Positions 1 through 9,292 of a stretch of 64,000 nucleotides of DNA are shown here, one piece after another (position 1 is the first letter of the stretch; every line of letters starts with the position of its first letter). The notes under the pieces are model-generated. The model was not told the origin of the DNA, searched no databases, and was given only the letters and a program-made list of their open reading frames with translations. Source of the DNA: an uncultured Pelagibacteraceae bacterium (GTDB taxonomy: Bacteria > Pseudomonadota > Alphaproteobacteria > Pelagibacterales > Pelagibacteraceae); NCBI GenBank assembly GCA_902561015.1, contig CACENB010000002.1, forward strand, positions 1 through 64,000. The letters are read 5' to 3'. The translations under genes and the position numbers were made by a program.

Positions 1-210
1 CCCTAGAATTGTTCCACTAGAGTCTAAACTGCATTTTTTTGTTTCTGCAGCTAACGATTTAACTACATTAGCATGAATAGTTTTTACTGCATTCTTTTTA
101 GCAGCACCTGTGTATCCATTATATGCAACAACACCTACTGCAGCTAAAATACCTATGATTGCAACAACAACCAATAATTCTATTAGTGTAAAACCTTTAT
201 TATTTTTCAT
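1..210 (-). CDS. pilA: Type IV major pilin (PilA-like), truncated at window edge
   Basis: Reverse complement of 1-210 gives MKNNKGFTLIELLVVVAIIGILAAVGVVAYNGYTGAAKKNAVKTIHANVV..., a class III pilin leader (G^FTLIELL) and hydrophobic helix. Confidence 0.88.
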   Translation of the reverse strand, partial: MKNNKGFTLIELLVVVAIIGILAAVGVVAYNGYTGAAKKNAVKTIHANVVKSLAAETKKCSLDSSGTILG

Positions 211-310
211 TTTAGTTCCTCTTTTTATTTAATACTTAATTCTTATTAATAATTTATGATATGTAAATACTTTATAAACATTATAATATCTAACAAAAAT
301 AAATGTTTTT

Positions 311-327
311 TGTCCATAATGGGTAAA
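311..327. promoter_or_regulatory. Putative T4P regulatory motif, copy A (TGTCCATAATGGGTAAA)
   Basis: Matches 14/17 with copy at 9361-9377 and 11/17 with copy at 22184-22200; 101 nt upstream of the pilA ATG. Confidence 0.45.
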
Positions 328-374
328 AGTTATACATTTTAGGATCTATTTATGTTATCAGTCTTTAAATATTT

Positions 375-674
375 ATGTCTTATAAAGTAACAGAAGAAGG
401 AAATGTCAGCACTGTCTTTTTAAATGGAGAGATAGACATGGACGTTACCGAGAAAGCCAAAGAGGTAATTTTACCCATAGTAGAGTCAGGAAAAGAAGTT
501 CATTTAAACTTGAAAGATGTTTCCTACATGGATTCTTCGGGAATTTCAGTTTTAATTGAAAGTCATCAAAAAGCTTTGGAGCATAATACTAAGGTCATTG
601 TCAAAGAGGTAAGTAAATCTGTTTTAAAAGTAATTATGATGGCGAAACTTGAACAGATTTTAAACTTAGAATAA
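375..674 (+). CDS. STAS-domain anti-sigma factor antagonist (RsbV/SpoIIAA-like)
   Basis: VHLNLKDVSYMDSSGISVLIESHQKA is the conserved STAS phosphorylation-site region. Confidence 0.85.
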   Translation: MSYKVTEEGNVSTVFLNGEIDMDVTEKAKEVILPIVESGKEVHLNLKDVSYMDSSGISVLIESHQKALEHNTKVIVKEVSKSVLKVIMMAKLEQILNLE

Positions 675-1087
675 TGAATATAGAAGAATCAAAAGATTTT
701 CTTGTAAGTACAGCTAGTTTAAAAGAGGTAAGAACTTTCTCCAGAGGAGTATTTGAAAAAATTAATTTACCACAAGATCAAAAAGATGAACTTGTATTAG
801 CAATAGCTGAAGCAGCACAAAATATCGTTAAACATGCCTATAGAGATATTGCAGAAACATCGGATAGAATGGAGATTAAAATTTCACTTAAAGATAGTGA
901 TTTAGAGATAGGTTTTTTTGATAAAGGAAAAGCAGTAATACCAGAAAATATTCAACATAGAAAATTAGACGATATTAAACCAGGTGGTCTTGGAACTTTT
1001 TTTATAAAACAAATTATGGATGCGGCTGTTTTTAAAAAAGACCAAAAAGAGTGGGTAAACCATTTGGTGCTTACCAAAAAAATTTAA
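674..1087 (+). CDS. Anti-sigma factor serine kinase (RsbW/SpoIIAB-like HATPase)
   Basis: ELVLAIAEAAQNIVKHAY N-box and GGLGTFFIKQIMD G-box; overlaps STAS gene stop by 1 nt. Confidence 0.83.
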   Translation: MNIEESKDFLVSTASLKEVRTFSRGVFEKINLPQDQKDELVLAIAEAAQNIVKHAYRDIAETSDRMEIKISLKDSDLEIGFFDKGKAVIPENIQHRKLDDIKPGGLGTFFIKQIMDAAVFKKDQKEWVNHLVLTKKI

Positions 1088-2319
1088 CCTATTAATGCAC
1101 CAACATTAAAGATTGGTGAATACATCGCAATCATTAATCCACCAATCATAATTCCCATAAAAACAATCATTATTGGTTCAATCAAACTTGACATATTATC
1201 AACAGCTCCATCAAATTCTTCTTCGTAGTACATAGCAACAGAGCCAAACATTTCATCTAATTGCCCAGTTTGCTCACCAACAGAAATTAATTGACTAAAT
1301 GTTGGAGGAAATAATGGTTCTTTTAAAAAAAGTTTTGTTAATGTGTCTCCAGAAAAAACTCCCTTCTTTACATTTTCTAAAGCCTCTGTGACAACTACGT
1401 TATTGCTAACTGATTTAGCAATCTCGATACTCTCCAATAAGTTTACCCCAGCAGCACTCAAATTTCCCATTATTAAAGAAATTCTTGCGAGTAATGATTT
1501 TAATATTAAATCACCAAAGACTGGTAGTTTTAAAATTTGTTTGTGCCATCTATACTTAATCATTTCATTTTTAGCTGTTAAATATTTAAATCCCACAAAA
1601 AAGGAAATTAAACTTATTAGTAAAACCATTCCCCCTGTTCCTCTTAAAAAATCACTCATCGACATGATAACTGCTGTTGGTGTTGGTAATTCTAATCCCA
1701 TACCAGCATACATTTTTGCAAAAACTGGAACAACTTTAATTAACATAAATGCACTAACAGTTATTGCTACAGAAAACATTATAGCCGGATACATCAAAGC
1801 AGATTTAATTTTCTTTTTAATCTTTTCTTTTTTTTCAAGAGAGTCTACGATTTTCAATAAGAATACATCCAACTTACCACTGGCTTCTCCAGCTTTTATC
1901 AGATTACAATAAACGTTATCAAAATATTGAGGATATTTTTCAAAACATTTAGATAGCGTTACCCCTCCCTCTAGGCTTTTTCTTATATCTTCGATTACCT
2001 CTTTAATAGCTGGACCCTCTAACTGATCTCTCAACATAGCTAAAACCTCCAATATTGGTAAGCCTGCTTTAACCATTGTTGCAAATTGCTTTGAGAAAAT
2101 TAAAACATCTTCCACTTTGACTTTTGGTTTACCAAAAGAAAAGCCTTTGCCTTTTGCTTTAGCTTTAGTTTCTCCTTTTTTCTTTTTTGATCTTATTAAA
2201 TTAGTAATAATAATTTTTTGCTCTTTGAGCTTATGAGATGCTTCCTCTTGATTGATAGCCTCAATATCACCTTCAACGTATTTACCGTCTGCAATGCCTT
2301 TATAAGTAAATGCTTCCAT
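1084..2319 (-). CDS. pilC: Type IV pilus inner-membrane platform protein PilC
   Basis: Two GspF/PilC repeats (FSKQFATMVKAGLPILEVL; SLLARISLIMGNLSAAGVNLLESI), downstream of pilB. Confidence 0.93.
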   Translation of the reverse strand: MEAFTYKGIADGKYVEGDIEAINQEEASHKLKEQKIIITNLIRSKKKKGETKAKAKGKGFSFGKPKVKVEDVLIFSKQFATMVKAGLPILEVLAMLRDQLEGPAIKEVIEDIRKSLEGGVTLSKCFEKYPQYFDNVYCNLIKAGEASGKLDVFLLKIVDSLEKKEKIKKKIKSALMYPAIMFSVAITVSAFMLIKVVPVFAKMYAGMGLELPTPTAVIMSMSDFLRGTGGMVLLISLISFFVGFKYLTAKNEMIKYRWHKQILKLPVFGDLILKSLLARISLIMGNLSAAGVNLLESIEIAKSVSNNVVVTEALENVKKGVFSGDTLTKLFLKEPLFPPTFSQLISVGEQTGQLDEMFGSVAMYYEEEFDGAVDNMSSLIEPIMIVFMGIMIGGLMIAMYSPIFNVGALIG

Positions 2320-2340
2320 TACTCTTTAACTATATATTAA

Positions 2341-4092
2341 TTATGAGGTTGTTAAAACCCGCTCATATTCCCTAAAATTAAGCTCACCATTAGCAATTAG
2401 TCGCCTTCCCATATCTTGCATGGTTTGAAAGCCCTCTTTAATTGCAATTTCTCTTAACTCGGGTGTTGTTGCTTTTCTTAATATTGCCTCTTTAACTGGT
2501 TTTGAAACAACCAAAATTTCGTATAGACCTTGTCTACCTTTATAACCAGTGTCTTTACACTTAGGGCAACCTTTTCCTTTAAGAGCTTTAACTCTTGAAG
2601 CTAACTCTGGCGTAAAGCCTAAATCTTGTAAAACTTTTGGATTAACATCATCGTCTGGAACTCTACATTCTTTACATGTTCTTCTAGCTAATCTTTGTGC
2701 TAAAACCATTTGGCAAGCCGCACTAATTAAATAATCAGGAGTGCCCATGTTTTGTAATCTAGTTATTGTGCTTGGAGCATCATTCGTGTGCAACGTACTA
2801 AACACTAAGTGACCAGTTAATGCAGCCTTCAATCCGATATCAACTGTTTCTTTATCTCTCATCTCCCCAACAAGTATTATTTCTGGGTCTTGTCTTAAAA
2901 AAGATCTTAAAGCTGCAGCAAAACTTAAACCAATGTCATCTTTTATTTGAACTTGTCCAACACCATCTAATTCATATTCAACTGGATCTTCAGCTGTTAA
3001 AATATTTAAATGAGGTTTGCTTACTTCTTTTAGAATACTATAAAGTGTCGTTGATTTACCAGATCCTGTTGGTCCTGTCACGAGTATTAAACCTTGAGTG
3101 CTGTGTATAGCTTTTCTTAAATTTTTTAAATCAACATCCTCAAAATTTAATTGTTCTAAAGTTATATCTCCAGCGTCTTTATTTAAAACCCGCATTACTA
3201 TTCTTTCATTATTAGCAGTTGGCAAAATTGATAAACGCAGATCAACAACTTTACCGTCTATCTTAAAATTAATTGCTCCATCTTGAGGCAATCTTCTTTC
3301 AGCGATATCTAATTTACCCATAATTTTAAATCTTGTTACAACAGCCCCATAATTATCATGAAGAAATTTTTTATACTGTTCTTGTTCTTGAAGCATTCCA
3401 TCTAAACGATACCTTACGCGTGAAGAAAATCTGTATGGTTCTATGTGAATATCACTGACACCTGATTTAATAGCTTCTGCTACGACTGCTGTACTAAATT
3501 TTATAACCTCTGACTCGTTCTCAATTGCTTCTATATCTTCCTCTGGAGCTTTCTCTAAAACTTCACCCGCCTCACCTAAGTCAGACTCAAAAGTTTTAGT
3601 TTTTTCTCTATTCTCTTGTCTAATTGTTGCAGTTGTAACATCTCCACTTTCTGACTGAAGTTTCTCTATAAATTCTGAAATTTGAGACACTTTTGCAGCA
3701 TGTAGCTCTATATTTTTTTTGGTTATTGCCTTTAAATTTCTCATAAGACCTAGCTTTGAACTATCTGATATTGCAATATGGAGAGTTTTGCCTTCAACTT
3801 TAAATGGAGCCACAAAATTTACGTTAATATAGTTTGAGGGAAGGACACTTTTAATCTCATCGCTTATTTGAATTTTAGAAAGATCTACAACTTCAAGACT
3901 TTGCTCTTTTACTAAAACATCTAAAATCTTATTTTCGTCAGTTAACTTTAATTCAAAGACTGCATCTATTTGAGACTTATTTCCTTCAGTACTAACTTTT
4001 TTGATGTTAATTAAATCTTTTCCAGAAATAATATCGTTATCAATTAATACATTGATTAAGTTAATTTCACTTTCTCTACTAATTTTAAGCAT
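2341..4092 (-). CDS. pilB: Type IV pilus assembly ATPase PilB
   Basis: Walker A GPTGSGKSTTLYSIL, Asp box LTAEDPVEY, RQDPEIILVGEMRD, zinc cysteines CKECR...CPKC. Confidence 0.95.
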   Translation of the reverse strand: MLKISRESEINLINVLIDNDIISGKDLINIKKVSTEGNKSQIDAVFELKLTDENKILDVLVKEQSLEVVDLSKIQISDEIKSVLPSNYINVNFVAPFKVEGKTLHIAISDSSKLGLMRNLKAITKKNIELHAAKVSQISEFIEKLQSESGDVTTATIRQENREKTKTFESDLGEAGEVLEKAPEEDIEAIENESEVIKFSTAVVAEAIKSGVSDIHIEPYRFSSRVRYRLDGMLQEQEQYKKFLHDNYGAVVTRFKIMGKLDIAERRLPQDGAINFKIDGKVVDLRLSILPTANNERIVMRVLNKDAGDITLEQLNFEDVDLKNLRKAIHSTQGLILVTGPTGSGKSTTLYSILKEVSKPHLNILTAEDPVEYELDGVGQVQIKDDIGLSFAAALRSFLRQDPEIILVGEMRDKETVDIGLKAALTGHLVFSTLHTNDAPSTITRLQNMGTPDYLISAACQMVLAQRLARRTCKECRVPDDDVNPKVLQDLGFTPELASRVKALKGKGCPKCKDTGYKGRQGLYEILVVSKPVKEAILRKATTPELREIAIKEGFQTMQDMGRRLIANGELNFREYERVLTTS

Positions 4093-5646
4093 CTACAAAA
4101 TCCTTGGTGCAATAAATACCAAAAGTTCATCCATGTTATCAGTCTTTGCTTTGCCTTTAAATAAATTTCCAACAATTGGTACATCTCCAGCACCAGGTGT
4201 TTGTTGCTTACTATCGGTTAGAGCATTTTTTTTGATACCCCCAATAACTACAATATCACCATCTGCTATAAGTAATTTTGTGCTAATTTCCATTTTGTTA
4301 ATTGCTGGGTCTCCCGGGTTAGATCTATTAGGTGTATCGTTATTAACCTGTATGTCTAAGAGTACATTACCATCACCAATTATACTTGGAGTTACTGTCA
4401 TTTTTAAAGCTGCTTCTTTAAAGGAAGTATCTGAACCTTCCGCTGAACTTGAGGCATAAGGAATTTCCTCACCTTGAGTAATTGTTGCAACTTGATTATC
4501 TAAAGTAAATATTTTCGGATTTGAGATGGTTTTTCCCATTCCTTGTGACTCTAGCGCAGTAATTTCCATTTTCAAAACTGCAGATCCCGTTGCTTTTAAT
4601 ATTCCAATACCACTTGTTTTACCCGCTGCTGGGAAGTTTGTAATAGAGTCAGTCGTTGCACCTAATGTAGAGGTTGCTGAAGTAATAGCCGCATTTCCAG
4701 AAGATCCAGCTGCTACACCTCCAATTACTCTACCTTTGTCATTAGCATCCATTCTTCTATGGTATCCACCTAAAGCAGTACCTAAAGCTCTTTCAAAGTC
4801 TGAGTTGGCCTCAACAATAAAAGCTTCAATTAAAACTTGTCTAGTTCTAACATCAATCTCCTTTATAATTTTATCAACTACATCTAAATCTTTCTCTTTT
4901 CCTCTAGCAATAATTGATCTTGTAGTTTTTTCTTCAGTGATTTGAACTAAAGAAATTCCACCATCAACTGCTTTGAACAACTCATCTAAAGTAGCCTTAG
5001 CTTCAGCAGGGCTTATGTAATAAAGTCTAAATATTTCTGAAATTAGTGGCTCAACAGAATCCTCTAATTCAACTTTTTTTCTAACAGCTGAAGCTCTAGC
5101 CGATTTTGTCGACTCTTGTTGAGTAAGATTGGAAGGAGAGTGAACTCTTATTAGATTACTTTGAACATCAAAATCAGCTGCATAATTTTTTAGATCTAAA
5201 AGTGCATTAAAAGCTTTGTCCCATGGAATATCAATCAATTGTGCTGTAACTGAGCCAGCGACTTCATCACCAATGAGAATATTTATCTCACCAGCTTTTG
5301 CCATCAATTCTATGGCAGTTCTATAATCTAAATTTTGAAATTTAAATGAAACGTTTTGCTTTAATAACTTATATTCTTCACCGATTAATAAATAGTTCCT
5401 TGCTTTTTGAGAAGAGATCTGTTTTCTTTTGCCAAGTTTAATTACATCTCCCTCTGCTGGTTGAGGTCCCATTTTAACAGTTTTTTCAACTTCTATTTTA
5501 CCTTTGCTTTTAATATCTTCTTTAATAAGAGGCGTGTTATGCTTGAATTTTTTTGTTCCAAGTTTGCCGTCAGTAGCACAACCACTTAAAAATAAAATTG
5601 AGGTAAAACTAAATAAAATAAAAAATTTAAAATTTTTAAAATTCAT
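4093..5646 (-). CDS. pilQ: Type IV pilus secretin (PilQ/MshL-like)
   Basis: Lipoprotein signal (FLSGC), secretin domain with VLIEAFIVEAN and VVIGGIKKNALTDSKQQTPGAGDVPIVGNLFK. Confidence 0.9.
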   Translation of the reverse strand: MNFKNFKFFILFSFTSILFLSGCATDGKLGTKKFKHNTPLIKEDIKSKGKIEVEKTVKMGPQPAEGDVIKLGKRKQISSQKARNYLLIGEEYKLLKQNVSFKFQNLDYRTAIELMAKAGEINILIGDEVAGSVTAQLIDIPWDKAFNALLDLKNYAADFDVQSNLIRVHSPSNLTQQESTKSARASAVRKKVELEDSVEPLISEIFRLYYISPAEAKATLDELFKAVDGGISLVQITEEKTTRSIIARGKEKDLDVVDKIIKEIDVRTRQVLIEAFIVEANSDFERALGTALGGYHRRMDANDKGRVIGGVAAGSSGNAAITSATSTLGATTDSITNFPAAGKTSGIGILKATGSAVLKMEITALESQGMGKTISNPKIFTLDNQVATITQGEEIPYASSSAEGSDTSFKEAALKMTVTPSIIGDGNVLLDIQVNNDTPNRSNPGDPAINKMEISTKLLIADGDIVVIGGIKKNALTDSKQQTPGAGDVPIVGNLFKGKAKTDNMDELLVFIAPRIL

Positions 5647-6142
5647 TTGCCTCTTTTATTTGGTTTTTAAAATTCATAATTATGTATTGGTTATCATCAG
5701 CTTTTTCAAAAACTGCTCTTTTTATACTAACATCAACAAGTTTGACACCACTTAAGACTTCTTCAAATAATTCCACCGTCATAAATTCACCATTGTCATC
5801 AACTAAAGTAATGAAACTGTTATCTTTAGCAGAGAATGATCCAACTAGTTTATAAGATCTTAATTTGACAGCACTTGATGTTGGTGTTGTTGCTGTGACC
5901 ACTTCACTTACTGTAGATGCATCCCCAGCGAAAGGATCATTTAATGGTAACGGCTCCTCTTCTATAACAACTTGTCCTGTCTCATTTTTTATGTTGTCTT
6001 GTTGTGCTGATTGCTTAGCTTTTACTTGCTGGTTTATCTCTTTTGCTTTGTCCACAATGTTTTGATCATGACTGTCTGACATTACTTTCTGTGGAAAAGT
6101 AAAAATTATTAAAACTAGCGTTATCAGTCTAAAAAAATTCAT
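5636..6142 (-). CDS. PilP-like pilus assembly protein
   Basis: Signal peptide; LPLNDPF and SYKLVGSFSAKDNSFITLVDDNGE resemble the PilP/GspC beta domain; sits between pilO and pilQ. Confidence 0.65.
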   Translation of the reverse strand: MNFFRLITLVLIIFTFPQKVMSDSHDQNIVDKAKEINQQVKAKQSAQQDNIKNETGQVVIEEEPLPLNDPFAGDASTVSEVVTATTPTSSAVKLRSYKLVGSFSAKDNSFITLVDDNGEFMTVELFEEVLSGVKLVDVSIKRAVFEKADDNQYIIMNFKNQIKEANEF

Positions 6143-6827
6143 CTGGTAAACCCACTATTGTTAATACACCAGTTACGGCTACCGTACTGGTTGTATTTCC
6201 TTTTATCACTTTAATCGTTTCTTTGTCAAAATTTAACATTTTTTGAGACATGGCTACTTGTCTCTTAAACTTAATATATCCAAGAAAATTGCCCTTTATT
6301 TGGAATTTTACGGGTATTTTATAGTATGCAATATTTTTTTTAACACTGGTATCAACTTTCTTCTTTTTTCTCTTTTTCTTCTTTTTCTTCTTTTGAGTGG
6401 ATGCAATAGCTGATGCCTTCGTTATTGCCTTTGGTTTACCCTTTTCAATTTTTGAAATAACCAAATTGTTGATGCCTGCAAACTCACTAAGAGTTTCGTA
6501 AAGACCTTCTACTTCGGCTTTACTGTGAAATAATGTAGAATATTGCTCATATCTTGGAGTAAGTTTTTTAATTTTAGCTTTACTAGACTTTATCTCCTTA
6601 TTCATTTTTAAAATTTCAGCTTGTTTTTTTTGCATGTTATCAAGCTGAGCTTTTTTCTTATCTACAATCGGACTTAATACAGCATAATAAATTATTAAAA
6701 ATATTACTATCGATGCAAAACCAATTCCAAATTTAATTAAAATCTTTTTATCTATAGATTGAATTTTAGCTTTAATACTTTCTAAAGTTATATTTTTCAG
6801 ATCTAAATTTATATTTTTTAAGTCCAT
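6129..6827 (-). CDS. pilO: PilO-like pilus assembly protein
   Basis: Short cytoplasmic N-terminus, one TM, coiled coil, ferredoxin-like C-terminus (YYKIPVKFQIKGNFLGYIKFKRQVA); position after PilN. Confidence 0.75.
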   Translation of the reverse strand: MDLKNINLDLKNITLESIKAKIQSIDKKILIKFGIGFASIVIFLIIYYAVLSPIVDKKKAQLDNMQKKQAEILKMNKEIKSSKAKIKKLTPRYEQYSTLFHSKAEVEGLYETLSEFAGINNLVISKIEKGKPKAITKASAIASTQKKKKKKKRKKKKVDTSVKKNIAYYKIPVKFQIKGNFLGYIKFKRQVAMSQKMLNFDKETIKVIKGNTTSTVAVTGVLTIVGLPDEFF

Positions 6828-6830
6828 TAA

Positions 6831-9272
6831 TTAACCTTTAACATCCACTAAAACTGTAAAATTCTTTTTTATATCTGCAGAATCCCCTGCTTTACCCTTA
6901 AAATTCATTTTTCCTAATGAGGCTTGAACAACAAGCTCCTGTGCTCCAAGATTGTTTATTAATTTCAAAATATCTTGATCGGTGGCTGCTTGACCTTTTA
7001 TGACCACTTTATTTTTACCATTATATTCCACTGATGCAAATTTGATCCTTTTGGGAACACTCATAGCAACCTGTGCTAATACCCTGTAACTATTCTTTTT
7101 ATTAGATTTTAAACTTGTGCTTAATTTTAATGTGTTTGTAATTAAGCCTAACTCTTTTTTAATTTTCTTTCGTTCTAATGTTTTGGCTTTATGAGTTTTT
7201 AGAACTTTATCATAATTGACTAATTTTTTATTGTAAGATTGAATATTCCAAAACGACAAACCAAAAAGAATTAAGTATATTCCAGCTATTGAGGCAGCGA
7301 TACCTTTGAAAGCAAAACTTGAAAAAGCTTTCATTTTTTTCTCTTTTATCATTCCCTTTCTATTAGGTAATAAGTTTATATTTTTGACAGCAGTTACAAA
7401 TTTATAGTAACCAAAAACATCTAATTTTCTAAACGCTAAACCAATAACTGACGATAAATACGATCTGTTAATTAAATCTACTTTTTCTTTGTTTTGTTGA
7501 GGAATTAATAATCCATCAACTGGATCAAATAAATTAAAACCAACATTTAATAGACCCTTTCTAAAACTTGATAAGAAATCTTCGACATTCTTTAAATCTG
7601 ATACGACTTTTATGTTTCTTATTCTTTTCTCATATTTGGTCTCAAAATCTTGAACAGCTTGTTTTACTTGAGTTAAAAATCTTCTTACGAGTGCCTCTTT
7701 TTCCTCAACATCTTGTGACTCTAATAATATTTTTCTATCTTGGCCCCTTAAAAAAATGTCAGTAATTATTGGGTTATTATCATACAAAATCATCAAATAG
7801 TTTTCATCCAATCCAAATTCTAAAACAGCAGTAAGATTAACATCATCAACTTTGTTTGAAATTTGATTTATTTGGTCGACAGCAGATTTTAATGCAAAGC
7901 ACTTTACGTCAATAATTACAGGATTAAGATTACTTTGTTTAATTATTGAAGTATAATTGTTTATGTCAGCTAATTTTGAAGCAACAAACAAAATATCCAT
8001 TGTGTTAGCTTTTTCGTTTCTATTAATAACTTGATGGAAAATTGAATAATCGTCTAAATTATCAGTTAACTGAACTAAATTTTCCCAAAGTGAATTAGTT
8101 TCAATTGCTTTTTGCAATTCCTCTTCTTTCATCAACGGTGCTGTTACAACTCTTATAATCGCACTTGTGACCGGTATAGCAATTGCAGCGTTTAAAGTAG
8201 TGATTTTAGATTTTTGTAATGCAATTGTAAGTTCAGCTCCTAATTTTTCTCCATTATCTAAAACATTCGCATCATCTGGTAAATCAACTGGATGTGCATA
8301 AAATTTATCTAATACCCATTGATTTGATTTATTAGTTGATACTTGAGCTAATCTTATTTCTTTGTTTGTAATTTCAACTCCAACAATTTCCTCCCCTTTA
8401 ACTGCTGACTTTCCAATTTTAGATTTAAAAAAACTAGTAACTTTTTTCGAAAGTTCATTAGTTTTGAGTGATGGTTTTGAAACCGAACTTTTTTCTAAGA
8501 AGCTTGGCTTTTTAAATTTAATATTTTTTATATTATCTAAAAAAGCAAATTTTGATTTTTTATTTTCTTGTTCGTCCTCTGTTGATTGATTTAAAATAGG
8601 AGCGTCAATTTTAGGTTCGGTTAACGTAGTTGTTTGACTCGTTTGTTCTTTATTAATAATTTGAGTTGAAGTTTCCGGTTGAACAGATGTTTCTTCAGTT
8701 TTAACAGGTTGCTCCTGAATTTCTTTTTCTTTTTCTTTTCCTGCAACAACGTCGTCAAACCATTTTTCTAAAATTGGTATTGCTTCCTCCAAATTAGGAG
8801 TTCCTGATGATGAAATTTTTTGTTTTCCATCATGATAAAGTCTTCCAACCCAATTTTTTGATTTTAATTCACCTTTGTATTTGTCTTGTCGGATATAAAT
8901 ATGTAACCTCCCGTCTTTCTTGTGGATTACCTCATGTGAGGATCCATTATCCTCATCTTTTTTTTCATTTGAAGTCTCGGATGTTTGTTCTTGGGTGGTT
9001 TCTTGATCGTTGTTTTGACTTGATTCTAAACTTCTTTCATCATTTTGATTATCTAAAATTTCATTTTCCTCTTTTTTTTCACTAGTTGTATCTAAATTTT
9101 GTGTTTGATCATTATTTTCGTTATTATTTTGATTTGAGCCAGGGATAGGATCATTTTTTTGATTATCTACACCTTCAGGTTGATTATTTTCATCAACTTT
9201 AGATTGATTCTCACTTTCTGACTGAGACCTCTCCTCTTCAATAATTTTTTTTTCGTCGTCTTGATCGTTCAT
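6831..9272 (-). CDS. PilM-PilN fusion protein with acidic low-complexity N-terminus
   Basis: Actin-like PilM region (VVGVEITNKEIRLAQV ... AVLEFGLDENYLMILYDNNPIITDIFLRG), then PilN signature INLLPNRKG, TM and PilN periplasmic part in one ORF. ORF track starts at TTG 9278; ATG at 9272 is more likely. Confidence 0.85.
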   Translation of the reverse strand: MNDQDDEKKIIEEERSQSESENQSKVDENNQPEGVDNQKNDPIPGSNQNNNENNDQTQNLDTTSEKKEENEILDNQNDERSLESSQNNDQETTQEQTSETSNEKKDEDNGSSHEVIHKKDGRLHIYIRQDKYKGELKSKNWVGRLYHDGKQKISSSGTPNLEEAIPILEKWFDDVVAGKEKEKEIQEQPVKTEETSVQPETSTQIINKEQTSQTTTLTEPKIDAPILNQSTEDEQENKKSKFAFLDNIKNIKFKKPSFLEKSSVSKPSLKTNELSKKVTSFFKSKIGKSAVKGEEIVGVEITNKEIRLAQVSTNKSNQWVLDKFYAHPVDLPDDANVLDNGEKLGAELTIALQKSKITTLNAAIAIPVTSAIIRVVTAPLMKEEELQKAIETNSLWENLVQLTDNLDDYSIFHQVINRNEKANTMDILFVASKLADINNYTSIIKQSNLNPVIIDVKCFALKSAVDQINQISNKVDDVNLTAVLEFGLDENYLMILYDNNPIITDIFLRGQDRKILLESQDVEEKEALVRRFLTQVKQAVQDFETKYEKRIRNIKVVSDLKNVEDFLSSFRKGLLNVGFNLFDPVDGLLIPQQNKEKVDLINRSYLSSVIGLAFRKLDVFGYYKFVTAVKNINLLPNRKGMIKEKKMKAFSSFAFKGIAASIAGIYLILFGLSFWNIQSYNKKLVNYDKVLKTHKAKTLERKKIKKELGLITNTLKLSTSLKSNKKNSYRVLAQVAMSVPKRIKFASVEYNGKNKVVIKGQAATDQDILKLINNLGAQELVVQASLGKMNFKGKAGDSADIKKNFTVLVDVKG

Positions 9273-9292
9273 ACACAATTTAAAATTTTTTC

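Noticed and set aside
1343-1912. 189-aa plus-strand ORF antisense to pilC
   Set aside because: Lies wholly inside a well-supported gene on the other strand; composition is an antisense artefact of an AT-rich genome.
4001-4945. Plus-strand ORFs 4001-4459 and 4526-4945 antisense to pilB/pilQ
   Set aside because: Antisense shadows of strongly conserved genes, no domain features.
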